From Pyrus communis (Eukaryota; Streptophyta; Magnoliopsida; Rosales; Rosaceae): a DNA stretch of 64,000 bases. The translations under genes and the position numbers were made by a program. Positions 1 through 10,795 of the stretch are shown here, in pieces. Below the pieces are notes generated by a model. It saw only the letters and a program-made list of their open reading frames with translations. It was not told where the DNA came from and did no database searches. The stretch spans positions 21,246,317 through 21,310,316 of the forward strand of contig NC_084806.1 of the NCBI RefSeq assembly GCF_963583255.1. The letters are read 5' to 3'. Positions within the stretch are counted from its first letter, which is position 1. Every line of letters begins with the position of its first letter.

Positions 1-9
1 ACCAAATTT

Positions 10-27
10 TGGCGCCGTTGCCGGGGA
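10..27 (+). other. Primer-binding site of element I (tRNA-Asp)
   Basis: The 18 bases TGGCGCCGTTGCCGGGGA are complementary to the 3' end of plant tRNA-Asp. They start six bases after the LTR end at position 4. This primer is typical of Athila-type Ty3/gypsy elements. Confidence 0.93.
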
Positions 28-863
28 TTAGCAAATTTGCTAATCTCTTGGATTGTTTGTTTCTATTATGTATTTTAGTTTTAGTTTTTGAATTTTGTTT
101 TGTTTGTTGAATTCAAGTACTAGAGAAGAACAACATGGCACTTGATAATGCTTCTCTTTTGTCACAGCTCATGGAAAGGTCCCAAATGCAAAGCATTGAT
201 ATATTTGATCTTCAATCAAGGAATAACGTGTTTTCCAATACTTACAATTCGGATTGGAGTGATCATTCAAACTCTATGTGGTGGGAACCTCAACATGTTC
301 AACAAGAAGGATATTGGCAGCCACCACAACCTCATATTCAATATGCCCAACCAAATTTAAGTTCGTTAATAGATTATAATCAAAAGCTTAATGAATTAAT
401 TTGTTTGGTGCAGGGCTCACAAAATCAAGACAATGAGGTTCAACAAGAAGGATATTGGCAGCCGTATGAGGAGTTCTATTCAACGCCTATGCAGCCTCCA
501 CAACCTGCCCAAAGTAATGTAGGTAATTCAAATGATAATGATACGATTTTTCAATTACTTACTACTCTGGAAAAGCAAATTGGGCAGATAGCGGAGTTCG
601 AAGGACAATTTTGCGACCAAGGCGAACTCCCTAGTTCAACCATTGCAAATCAGAAGGGAGAATTTGAAACCACCAATGCTATCATGTTGAGAAGTGACAA
701 GGAGGTTGGAACGGACCCTCAACCATCAAAATCAAATCACAAGGAAGAGGAATACACCCAACCCACGGAAAGGGTGGAAACACCTTTACCGGAGGCACCT
801 ATTGCTCCTATGCCATCTAATACAGGTATGGTTGTTCCAAATTTCATTATTTTCAACCCCGTA

Positions 864-2785
864 TGTTAAACATTCAGTAAACATGAATTGTAACTAATCT
901 ATCTATAGGGATTCGATGTAGCCTTGCAAAGTTTGCCATGTAATCAAGTTAGAATGCTCAGTTTGTCCATCTATTTCTTGTTTCATTTTCTGTTTTAATG
1001 GTGACTTAATGTATTGATTTTAATGTTTGATCATCATTTGAATTAATCACTAAGTTGTGTAGCCAAGATTAGAGCACACATCATGCATAATCTTGGTGGA
1101 TATGTGAATGAATGAAGGGAATGTTTTGCAAACATCCTGCCGAGTTATTCCCTTTGGTTTTATGAAAGTTTCTTGTGCATTACATGTTCTTGATTATGAA
1201 CCAACGTTGCACATCACAACTAGGTTCGTGATTAGGGACATTTGATCAAATCCACACATCATATGGTTGATCATATCTAAGTGAAACAAACTCAAGGAAT
1301 AGGTAGATGGCTGAGAATAAACTAACTTGACGAACATGAACTTGGTTTAGAAATGGTGAAACCGAATCCCTAGTTTCATCTCCATTGGTACTATCTCATT
1401 TTATTAGTTGTTGATTCATTTAGTTGTGTTTACTTCTTTTATTTATGCTTTCAAGTAACAACAACAAATCTGCTCAATTTGATTAGTTTGATTCATTTCT
1501 TAGATTTCTTGCAAACAAGTAGTTACATAGGTCCAATTAGTCCCTGTGGATTCGACACCCTTGCTTGTGCCATTATACTAAATATATTCTAGCATTAGGA
1601 AGGAATTATACATCAACATGAATGAACATAGAATGAAGTAGAAGGAACCCTTGAAGCAAAACTGATGTTGAATTCCTTGAAGAGTGCCTTCGGTGTTGGA
1701 GCTCCCAAATGTGTTTGTAAATGAGGGTGGAGAAACTAAATGTCGAATGGTTTCTGTGAGTGGTACGTAAATGGAGAGCAATGGACAGTTTATGGAGTGA
1801 AATGGGAGAGGTTTTTGGGTGTGTAATGGACTGGATGATGAATAAGACTTGCGGATGGGAAAGGGAGAGAATATGGACAGTTTCTGTGTAAGGAAAATAA
1901 TGTAGCATGCAATGGAATGAAACGGGAGAATGAGAGTGAATGGTATGAATCCGAGAGAGAGAGAGCATATCCGTGTGTCCCCTTGGTTAATTTCTTAATG
2001 TGCTATTCATGGAAAAACAATCAGAAAAGCATGTGGGAAACTGACATGGACCATGTGAAAGGAATTCTGAAAAGAGAATGAACATGCACGGTATGGGCAT
2101 TAAGGAGATGGAATCGCATGAAATGTTTGGATGAGTGGAATTCTGGCATGATACCTGCAAAGCATGGACATGCTCTGCAAGTGTGTGGTTTATTTAATCC
2201 AAACACATGTGGAATGTCTGCAAGCAAGGGAGTGGAACCTGCAAATTGGTTAGAATAATCTGGAATTGGGTATGGGAGTGCACGGTTTGGACATGAAGGA
2301 AATGGAAATGACATGGAATGATGGGATGAAATGGGTTTCTGAAATGAAGGCATGGAATGTTTAATTGAGGTGCATGTGGATTTCTGCAAAGAGAAGTGAA
2401 GAAGGGAAATGGAATGCACGGGTCAGGTTGTGGACATGCATGTGAGGGATGTTTTGGGTGTTAAAACATGGAATCTGCACGGAATGGATGTTATCATGCA
2501 TGTGATTGCATGTTTGGTGTTTAGAAGTGTATAATCTGATGGGATGATATGGGAACACACGGCTAAGGTTGTGACATGCATGTGAATGCATGTTTTTGTC
2601 TTGTTTAGAATCACCCAAAGTGGTCGAATTTCACCACTTTCCTTCATTTGCCATCCAATTGATCTTATTACACACTTGGCTGCACACAAACACAAAACAA
2701 TGTAAAACGCAACTAGTTTACTCCAAAACAATCACAAAGATGCCAAATAATGAAGATATAAATGCATGCAAAATGTGACTTAACA
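864..2785. mobile_element. Unidentified 1.9-kb insertion, possibly a solo LTR of another family
   Basis: Comparison with 11450-11500 shows that about 1.92 kb has been inserted into the gag-like ORF. The insert begins TGTTAAAC and ends …TTAACA, so it has TG…CA ends and a 6-bp inverted terminal match. No clean 5-bp duplication is visible: CGT is present on both sides, or CCCGT/CACGT if one mismatch is allowed. The minus strand of 1620-2785 is rich in CACATGCAT-type motifs, like the first half of the other LTRs here, while the plus strand near 1530-1570 has a GTCCCTGTGGATTCGACACCC-like string often seen in plant LTRs. Orientation is therefore unclear and the structure may be composite. I see no coding capacity; the short minus-strand ORFs here look like chance. 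Confidence 0.55.
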
Positions 2786-3057
2786 CGTTCCAACAAGTAT
2801 CCCTATTCCTTGCAGATTCATGACTTCCAAGGAAGAAGAAGGTGAAAAAGATATCTTGGAAGCCATTCCAAAGGTGACAAGTAGGGAATGTCATGAATTC
2901 ATCAAAGAGGACGTTCTTGAAACCACAAAATCCAAAGAAGTTAAATTTGATGACATTGGACAAGTCATAACCATCACATGCAATCTGGCCAAGTCCAATA
3001 TCCCTGAAACTTTCAAAGGAGTGGTGTTTGTCATTGAGTTCTTGTCGGACAAAACAA

Positions 3058-3119
3058 GTAAGTTTTTTTTTCCAAATTCCATTAGATTTTATACTAACTT
3101 GCTATTTTTTTTTAATCAG
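3058..3119 (+). other. Intron-like segment in gag-derived ORF (element I)
   Basis: It starts GTAAGT and ends TTTAATCAG, with TACTAAC 20-25 bases before the acceptor and a T-rich run. At 62 bp it is short for a plant intron. Equivalent segments occur at 11742-11800, 34836-34894 and 51292-51356. Confidence 0.35.
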
Positions 3120-3208
3120 GCACCTACACTAGAATTCAAACCAATTGCGGTTCACTTCAAGTATCACCTTCCATTCAAGGACCAATTCCTTGCCGTTTGA
3201 TTTTATTT

Positions 3209-3211
<3 letters not shown>

Positions 3212-3252
<41 letters not shown>
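3212..3252 (+). repeat. Poly(A) run after the gag-derived ORF
   Basis: About 40 adenines follow the stop codon at 3200, with one interruption. The same spot is A-rich in element III (11896-11930) and element V (34987-35021). It separates the sense ORF from the 3' end of the antisense ORF. Confidence 0.85.
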
Positions 3253-3254
<2 letters not shown>

Positions 3255-3285
3255 AAGACACTAAACATGGAGAAAGATGGAGCCT

Positions 3286-3957
3286 TCACAGAGGATGTTT
3301 ACGTGAAGCCCCACTACGAGGCGTCGAAGTGGAAGGCATAGGAGTAGAAGGCATAGAAGTAGAAGACATAGGAGCGGAAGGCATCGGAGCTGGAGGCATC
3401 GAAGATAGAGCATTCGAGGCCTCAATACTTGGCCAAACGCTGGATGATCCAGGAAAAATGTGCCTCTGGAGGAAAGACGAAAACCTTTGACGGTCACTTT
3501 GAATCCGACCTTCAGACTCTTGCAGTTCATCAAGCTTCCTCTTCATGCCCGTCGAATAATTGTTGGCAAGCACGTGCAAACTTCTATTCTCATGCTTAAG
3601 CAGTTTGATCTCCTGCTTAAGACTTTCCACCTCTGCCATCAATGATTCCACCTGACGGGAGTGGGCAAGCAGGCGTTGGCCCATGTTGGACACAGAACTC
3701 GCACACTGAACACTAAGTGCGAGGGACTCTTGAACGGCCAACTCATCAGACCGTCCTGACAGCAGCCTACTATCTTTTGGAGTGAGGAGGTTCCTAGCTA
3801 CTATTGTAGCTGTTGTGGCGTTCTGCATCACGGAGTCTTCACCTGTGAGAGGACCGTTAGAAGATAAGAAAGAAGGGCGCCATACGTTACCTTGACGCGG
3901 CGCGCCCGTATCACTGCTGAGACTCAATTCTAAGCTAAGGTTCGATGGGTTTGCCAT
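3286..3957 (-). CDS. Antisense coiled-coil ORF (copy in element I), 223 aa
   Basis: This is an open frame on the strand opposite to the retrotransposon, between the gag-derived ORF and the 3' non-coding region. It starts MANPSNLSLELSLSSD. Around residues 65-100 is a conserved core (DELAVQESLALSVQ…SNMGQRLLA), then a leucine-rich heptad region at about residues 104-145 (VESLMAEVESLKQEIKLLKH), which predicts a coiled coil. The tail is low-complexity, with repeated PMPSAP/SMPSTP units, and ends …GASRKHPL. It lacks retroviral domains and any signal peptide or membrane segment. A TATA box lies about 115 bp upstream (4071-4078). I do not know its function. Antisense extra ORFs are known from Tat-lineage plant Ty3/gypsy elements; a regulatory or host-derived passenger role is only inference. 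It is intact here, with a PSNLS versus SSNLS difference from the other copies. Confidence 0.75.
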   Translation of the reverse strand: MANPSNLSLELSLSSDTGAPRQGNVWRPSFLSSNGPLTGEDSVMQNATTATIVARNLLTPKDSRLLSGRSDELAVQESLALSVQCASSVSNMGQRLLAHSRQVESLMAEVESLKQEIKLLKHENRSLHVLANNYSTGMKRKLDELQESEGRIQSDRQRFSSFLQRHIFPGSSSVWPSIEASNALSSMPPAPMPSAPMSSTSMPSTPMPSTSTPRSGASRKHPL

Positions 3958-4500
3958 TTTTCAAAAGTGTTCAAAGAGATGGGGTGGATGGAGTTAATTC
4001 TCAAAGGGCCGGAGTCGATTTTCAAGAATGGGAATTCTTCAGAGTGTGTTTGTTGTGGTGATCGATAGCTCTATAAGAAGCCAAGGCGACGCGTCCACCA
4101 ATTCAAAAAGCCGGAATTTCCGGCGTAATTTAGGCGACGCTTTCTCGGCTTTTCAGAAGACGCGTTCAACTTTGTCAAAAGATTTCTTCTTTTCAGACAA
4201 CACGTGGAGGCCATCATCGCAACTACACGTCTTTAGCCGACAAGCGCAAAGTTCGGCGACGCTTTCTCTGCTTTTCAGAAAATGCGTGCAGCTTTGTCAA
4301 AAGAGCCGCATCCGCACTACTAACGTGTCGTTCAGAAAGCGAAGGGGCGTCGTTCAGAAAGCGAAGGGGCGTCGTTCAGAGATCGAAGAGGCGTCTGCTC
4401 AGAAATCGAAGAGGCGTTTTCAAAGATCGAAGAGGCGCCACTATTTCAAAAAGCCGGATTTGCGGGATCAAAACGTTTGTCGACAAAGGTAAAAGAACAA
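3958..4500 (-). promoter_or_regulatory. Candidate promoter of the antisense ORF (element I)
   Basis: On the minus strand, a TATA-like CTTATAGA lies at 4071-4078. Upstream are CGCG boxes (ACGCGT at 4089-4094 and 4160-4165), a G-box CACGTG at 4201-4206, and repeated CTTTTCAGAA…CGCG blocks. Further upstream (4329-4438) is a run of 20-24-bp direct repeats built on CGTTCAGAAA…CGAAG(G/A)GGCG. The same layout recurs in elements III, IV and V. Start site and strength are unknown. Confidence 0.6.
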
Positions 4501-5760
4501 TACCACCATTTGATATTATCTCTATATATGTCGACCTTCGTCTTTTATGGCAAGGCAAACCTGAAGAAAAATGCCCAACTCTCCCTCACCTCTGAGGGCG
4601 CACTCCCAGCAAAGCCTTTCAAAATACTCAATTTTTTCTTCTTCCCCAAAGATGATACCAGATGCCTGGAGTACATATGACCCAGGAGGAAACGGTGGAT
4701 TGAAGCATGTGCTGATTCATTCACCGCTTCTTCAAAGCAAAGGTATCTCATATCATCAAGGTCAAAAGCAAAAGTATCTCATATCATGCTCTTTCCCTGT
4801 CTTTTTCTTTGTCCTTCTTCTTACTTGCATGGCAAAGTAAAAGAAGCAATCAGCCGGCACTTGGAGTCAGTCTACCGATCTAGAGCCAACTGCCTGGAAT
4901 CTATTCCTGATTGCTTACTTAGCGTTGCTCTCGAGTAGTCATCTTCAACGGTTGATACACTTCCAGAGAAGAGACCACTCCTGCAAAGATTGAACAAAGA
5001 AACAGATAACAGGAGGAAGCTCAGACCTTCGGGGGAAACCAAAAGAACCATCCTGCTGCCCAGTTCAAGAAGTAGCACAAAGGAAAATCAACGATGGGCA
5101 GAAACCAGTTCAAGAGTAAGCCTGTGGAATCACAAAGATCAAAGCCTCAATGCAATCACCAAGGAGAAGAGGGAATTTACACTCCATAACCAGATTTGCG
5201 TCCCTAAACTCTTCTCTTTGTTAATTACATTATGCCATGTTTAATATGTTTAGTTGCTTTTTGTGTGTTTACTTATGTTTTGTGTGAATCTATGCTTAAA
5301 ACATTGCGGACAATGTTTGATTTAAGTGTGGGGGGGTAACTAAAGTGTTTTGATGCAAATTCGTAGGGTTTTATCCACCATAACTTCTAATGTTGTTCCT
5401 TGCTGTTTTAAGGTGTTTTTAAGTTGTTTTAGAGTGTTTTAGTGTGTTTTGTTTTATAATTCGAAAATACCATAAAAATTTGAAAAATTGTTTTGAAAAA
5501 CCCAAAAAGAGTTGTTTTAAAAGTCGTTTTTGTGTGTTTGTGTCTTAGGGTACCTTCCAACACAATGATAAGGATTTGGTTTATAATTGCATGACGGTTA
5601 GAAAGAGTTATAAACATAGAGAAAAGTTTGATTTACTCTTGGTATATGCTTGGTTATGGTTATAATGTATGACTTCACATGCAATCATAAAAGAAAAAAA
5701 TTCGTTTTTGTAACATGCTTGAAGGAAGGAACTCAAACAAACGCTAAAACCCTGAGAGAC
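4501..5760 (+). other. 3' non-coding region of element I, first part
   Basis: No credible gene is present. It contains a TATATA string (about 4520), a stem-loop with arms AAGCAATCAG/CTGATTGCTT around 4850-4920, and a polypurine-like AAGTGTGGGGGGG at 5324-5336. The region ends at the target duplication GAGAC (5756-5760), where solo LTR II begins, and resumes at 21130. Confidence 0.75.
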
Positions 5761-7189
5761 TGATGCGAGATTTATATGCACACAAATTAAACCCTCTTTT
5801 CGTCAAATTGTAGTATATGTATAAGTAGGGATCGTTCTGGACCGGGGATTAGGAGGGATTGTTAATCACTTGGATTTGACTAAAAAAAAAACGTAAAAAC
5901 ACAAAATAAATGTATTTCTAACTAATCTAACACTTTAAAATAAATGGGGGATTGGTTTTGGACGAAATTAAACTAAAATAGAAACTTGGAAACAAAACAG
6001 ATTGTACAAACGAAATTGATGGAATAGAATGAAGAAAAACTAGTTAGAGGGTTCCTTATCCACACATGAACATAAGCATATAATTTGACTCCCAGTTATG
6101 ACTTCAACAAACGATGAATGACAATGCTCCAAGTTAATTAGGTCCGCTTAAATTAACCTTCAGATTTCCCTAGATTCATTGGATTGAATGGGATACGCAT
6201 TACAACCAAATTATTCCTAATCAAAGTCTCTCACATGGAATACGCATGATAGAGACATTCAGCAAAGATCATTAAGTTCAACGGAAATCATAAACATTGA
6301 CTAGGCATTCATAACTATGGAATACGCATGTTAATCCAGCCTAGGGTTTACTAAACACAATCGTGACTAGCGATTTTTACTACTCATGAATATAAGTTCA
6401 TAACGATTAGGTGAAATTCCCTTATATCCTAGCATCAAATCTTAGGCATGCAAATTAAGTGTCGACCCTCAACCCACATACATAAACAAGTTCTTAATCA
6501 AAACAGAAAAGTAACCCACATCTAAAGTTCATGAATTCATAACTGGAGTAAATCAAATCATAACCAACATATGTCCATGGCTTCAAATTCGCCTCTAACT
6601 AAAAAGAAATTAGTTTCACATGTTTAACATAATTGAATAACAAGTTAAATTAAACATGAAAACACAAACAAGAAAAGAAAGAACAAATGGATGGAAAGTT
6701 AGCTACGGGGTTGATAGGAGCATATTTATGCGACTTAAATGGCTTGTTCTCGTACATTTACGTTATGTTTCTTTAGTTATTTTAGTACTTTAAGCTATTT
6801 TCGTGTGTTTGTAGGTCCAAAGGGCTAAAGGAGCAAAAAGATGCATTTTGGAGACTTTTGGAGCACTTTTGGGCTAAGGACGGATAGCTTATGCTTGAAG
6901 CCAAAGTGTTGGACGAAATTGAAGACCTAATTGGAGCCAAAGTGTTGGAACCTTGTTCTCTTTAGTTTTAGGACATTTAAACCTTTCCTAATCCCAATCA
7001 TGCCATGCATAACACACATCCATTCTAACACATTGTCATTGCACATGCATTTCCTTCATTAGTTAACCCACATGCACTTATCACTTATCATCACCACATA
7101 TCATATCACTTAATCACTTATCACTTATCATCACCACTTAACCACTTATCATATCATAACCACATATCATATCACTTATCACTTAACAT

Positions 7190-7382
7190 ATCATCCACCT
7201 ACTTCACCTACAACATCCACCTACTTCACCTACAACATCCACTTCACCTACAACATCCACCTACTTCACCTACAACATCCACCTACTTCACCTACAACAT
7301 CCACTTCACCTACAACATCCACCTACTTCACCTACAACATCCACCTACTTCACCTACAACATCCACCTACTTCACCTACAAA
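7190..7382 (+). repeat. LTR minisatellite, about 22-bp unit
   Basis: There are about nine tandem units containing ACTTCACCTACAACATCC, some shortened by loss of CTA. Just before it (7078-7190) is an imperfect array of CACTTATCA and CATATCATA motifs. Copy number differs between LTR copies. Confidence 0.9.
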
Positions 7383-8035
7383 TGACATAGCTGATAGGAG
7401 CATATTTATGCGACTTAAATGGCTTGTTCTCGTACATTTACGTTATGTTTCTTTAGTTATTTTAGTACTTTAAGTTTTTTTTCGTGTGTTTGTAGGTCCA
7501 AAGGGCTAAAGGAGCAAAAAGATGCATTTTGGAGACTTTTGGAGCACTTTTGGGCTAAGGACGGATAGCTTATGCTTGAAGCCAAAGTGTTGGACGAAAT
7601 TGAAGACCTAATTGGAGCCAAAGTGTTGGAACCTTGTTCTCTTTAGTTTTAGGACATTTAAACCTTTCCGAATCCCAATCATGCCATGCATAACACACAT
7701 CCATTCTAACACATTGTCATTGCACATGCATTTCCTTCATTAGTTAACCCACATGCACTTATCACTTATCATCACCACATATCATATCACTTAATCACTT
7801 ATCACTTATCATCACCACTTAACCACTTATCATATCATAACCACATATCATATCACTTATCACTTATCACTTAACATATCATCCACCTACTTCACCTACA
7901 ACATCCACCTACTTCACCTACAACATCCACTTCACCTACAACATCCACCTACTTCACCTACAACATCCACTTCACCTACAACATCCACCTACTTCACCTA
8001 CAAATGACATAGCCATATGTTCCCTCCACTACTCC

Positions 8036-8043
8036 TATAAATA
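8036..8043 (+). promoter_or_regulatory. LTR TATA box
   Basis: TATAAATA lies about 650 bp into the solo LTR. The same box is at 32202-32209 (V), 47220-47227 and 56829-56836 (B), 28463-28470 and 61519-61526 (solo LTRs), and, on the minus strand, 24403-24410 and 42674-42681 (IV). Transcription of each element probably starts about 30 bp downstream. Confidence 0.7.
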
Positions 8044-8421
8044 CCCTTGCATTCATTCATTCATGGACATCTCATTTCATACACAACACACCATTTTTCC
8101 ATTTCCCTTGTAATCCAAACACCATTTTTCCATTTCCTTATTAATCCAAACACCACTCCCCAAACCATTCACACCATCAAACTATCCTTAGACCTTGTGC
8201 TACAACAACGAGGAAGAGAAGAGTGCCTAAACGTTCATACAATTCAAGTTTGAGTTGTTGGAATGTTTAGGTGTTTCTTTGATTTCAATGTTTAAATTCA
8301 ATTCTCTTTGTTTGTACGTATGAGGAATGGAAGAGAAGAGTGCCTAAACGTTCATACAATTCAAGTTTGAGTTGTTGGAATGTTTAGGTATTTCTTTGAT
8401 TTCAAAGTTATAATAAACTAA

Positions 8422-8441
8422 ACCCCCTTTAGCTAGGGGGT
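8422..8441 (+). other. GC-rich LTR hairpin with covarying stem
   Basis: ACCCCCTTTAGCTAGGGGGT forms a 7-bp stem with a 6-base loop. The position is conserved in all LTRs here, but stem composition changes in a paired way: ACCCCTA/TAGGGGT in element B (47561-47579) and CCCCCCT/AGGGGGG in the 27684-30036 LTR (about 28865-28885). Confidence 0.6.
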
Positions 8442-10688
8442 GATTCGAAATATATGTTTATGCTTGCATTTTGATTTGATTACTTCTAATTGCATTTCAT
8501 AAGTTGTTGATTCAATTTGTTTAACCGTTTGATTGATAACTTATTTATGTATGTTTATTAAGAATGCGCGCTTAATTTTCATGCATGAATATGACGCTAG
8601 AATATAAGTGATTTTCACCTAATCGTTATGAACTTATATTCACAAGTAGTGGAGGTTGCTTATAAACAATCGCGTTAAATGAATTCTTGGCACGAGTTTC
8701 ATGCTCATCATAGTAACGAATGCCTCGTCAACACTTATAGTTTTCATAATGCTTAATGATCTTTGATTGTATCTTTATTGTGCTGTTCACGTAAAGGACT
8801 TTTGGAGAATGTTGTGAATTGCGTTGCGCTAACCCATCCAATTCATTAACTTAAGGAAAACTTGACGGTTAATTTAAGCGGACCTAATTAACCCGGGGTG
8901 ATGAGTTTCATAATTTATTGAAATGTAATTGGAAATCTTTTTATTATGCAAGTGTAACATATGTGGAGATGACCCCCTTAGCTAGCATTCATCCATTCTA
9001 TTTCATCAATTTCATATTTACATTCTGTTTTAATTTGTTCATTTAATTTAATTTCGTATAAACTTAAATCCCCCTTTACTTTAATGTCAATTTAGTTAGA
9101 AATCATTTTAGTTTGTGTTTTTAAAAGCATTTTGAGTCTTTGGTTTGTCTTAGTGTTTTAAAGTTTAGTTTTACATTCTTTGAGTCTAGTTTAGTGTTTA
9201 TTATTACGTTTTTACGTTTTTGAGTCAAATCCAAGTGATTAACAATCCCTCCTAATCCCCGGTCCAGAACGATCCCTACTTATACTTATACTATAATTTG
9301 ACGAAAAGAGGGTTTAATTTGTGTGCGTATAAATCACGCATCAATAGCCATATGTTCCCTCCACTACTCCTATAAATACCCTTGCATTCATTCATTCATG
9401 GACATCTCATTTCATACACAACACATTACAAACACATTCTCCCTTCCCTAGCCGTGAGCTTCCCATCCATTCCCTTATAATCCAAACACCACTCCTCATC
9501 CATTTCCATAATCCCCCAAACCTCACCTTAGACCTTGTGCTACAACAACGAGGAAGATAAGAGGGCCTAAACGTTCATACAATTCAAGTGTGAGTTGTTG
9601 GAATGTTTAGGTGTTTCTTTGATTTCAAAGTTTAAATTTAATTCTCTTTGTTTTGTACGTATGAGGAATGGAAGAGAAGAGTGCCTAAACGTTCATACAA
9701 TTCAAGTTTGAGTTGTTGGAATGTTTAGGTGTTTCTTTGATTTCAAAGTTATGAGAAACTAAACCCCCTTTAGCTAGGGGGTGATTCGAAATATATGTTT
9801 ATGCTTGCATTTTGATTTGATTACTTCTAATTGCATTTCATAAGTTGTTGATTCAATTTGTTTAACCGTTTGATTGATAACTTATTTATGTATGTTTATT
9901 AAGAATGCGCGCTTAATTTTCATGCATGAATATGACGCTAGAATATAAGTGATTTTCACCTAATCGTTATGAACTTATATTCACAAGTAGTGGAGGTTGC
10001 TTATAAACAATCGCGTTAAATGAATTCTTGGCACGAGTTTCATGCTCATCATAGTAACGAATGCCTCGTCAACACTTATAGTTTTCATAATGCTTAATGA
10101 TCTTTGATTGTATCTTTATTGTGCTGTTCACGTAAAGGACTTTTGGAGAATGTTGTGAATTGCGTTGCGCTAACCCATCCAATTCATTAACTTAAGGAAA
10201 ACTTGACGGTTAATTTAAGCGGACCTAATTAACCCGGGGTGATGAGTTTCATAATTTATTGAAATGTAATTGGAAATCTTTTTATTATGCAAGTGTAACA
10301 TATGTGGAGATGACCCCCTTAGCTAGCATTCATCCATTCTATTTCATCAATTTCATATTTACATTCTGTTTTAATTTGTTCATTTAATTTAATTTCGTAT
10401 AAACTTAAATCCCCCTTTACTGTAATGTCAATTTAGTTAGAAATCATTTTAGTTTGTGTTTTTAAAAGCATTTTGAGTCTTTGGTTTGTCTTAGTGTTTT
10501 AAAGTTTAGTTTTACATTCTTTGAGTCTAGTTTAGTGTTTATTATTACGTTTTTACGTTTTTGAGTCAAATCCAAGTGATTAACAATCCCTCCTAATCCC
10601 CGGTCCAGAACGATCCCTACTTATACTTATACTACAATTGTCAAAAAGAGGGTTTAATTTGTGCGCGTATAATTCTCGCACCAAATTT

Positions 10689-10706
10689 TGGCGCCGTTGC
10701 CGGGGA
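10689..10706 (+). other. Primer-binding site of element III (tRNA-Asp)
   Basis: The 18-base TGGCGCCGTTGCCGGGGA is five bases after the LTR end at 10683, identical to the other copies. Confidence 0.94.
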
Positions 10707-10795
10707 TTAGAAAATTTGCTAATCCCTTGGATTGTTTGTTTCTGTATTGTCTTTTAGATTTAGTTTTTATTTGTGTTTTGTTTGTTAAGAACAAC

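Larger units (their letters stand above)
135..3200 (+). pseudogene. gag-derived ORF of element I, interrupted by an insertion
   Basis: The first part (135-862) runs from MALDNASLLSQ through Q/P-rich repeats with YWQP motifs and a stretch resembling the gag linker of element B (…QIGQIAEFEGQF…LPSSTIANQKGEFE). At 863 it is broken by a 1.9-kb insertion that gives an early stop at 869. The second part resumes at 2786 and ends at 3200, with KDILEAIPKV and the pre-RT remnant APTLEF…HFKYHLPFKDQF. The element III copy shows the undisturbed join. The N-terminal gag domain, the zinc knuckle, protease, RT, RNase H and integrase are all absent, so this is a non-autonomous remnant. It may once have made a nucleic-acid-binding or structural peptide, but no function can be assigned. 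An intron-like segment lies at 3058-3119. Confidence 0.8.
7392..9343 (+). mobile_element. Solo LTR inside the 5' LTR of element III
   Basis: It is 1,952 bp, TGATAGGAGC…CACGCATCA, flanked by ATAGC at 7387-7391 and 9344-9348. It has no internal region. It holds the 22-bp minisatellite (about 7880-8003), a TATA box (TATAAATA, 8036-8043), two copies of an imperfect palindrome (about 8228-8270 and 8344-8386) and a GC-rich hairpin (8422-8441). Confidence 0.93.
6712..10683 (+). repeat. 5' LTR of element III (interrupted)
   Basis: It starts TGATAGGAGC and ends CTCGCACCA. A solo LTR of the same family sits inside at 7392-9343, flanked by ATAGC, so the sequence after 9349 continues what stopped at 7386. 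Confidence 0.92.

Noticed and set aside
10..27. tRNA gene fragment
   Set aside because: Only the 18 bases of the primer complement are present and they adjoin LTR ends in every copy.
1578..2731. Several overlapping minus-strand ORFs of 60-130 codons
   Set aside because: They lie in the low-complexity unidentified insertion, are rich in H/S/P, and have no conserved domain.
10688..10795. N-terminal extension MAPLPGIRKF of the element III ORF
   Set aside because: It is read through the primer-binding site and leader; the ATG at 10796 matches the start in element I.
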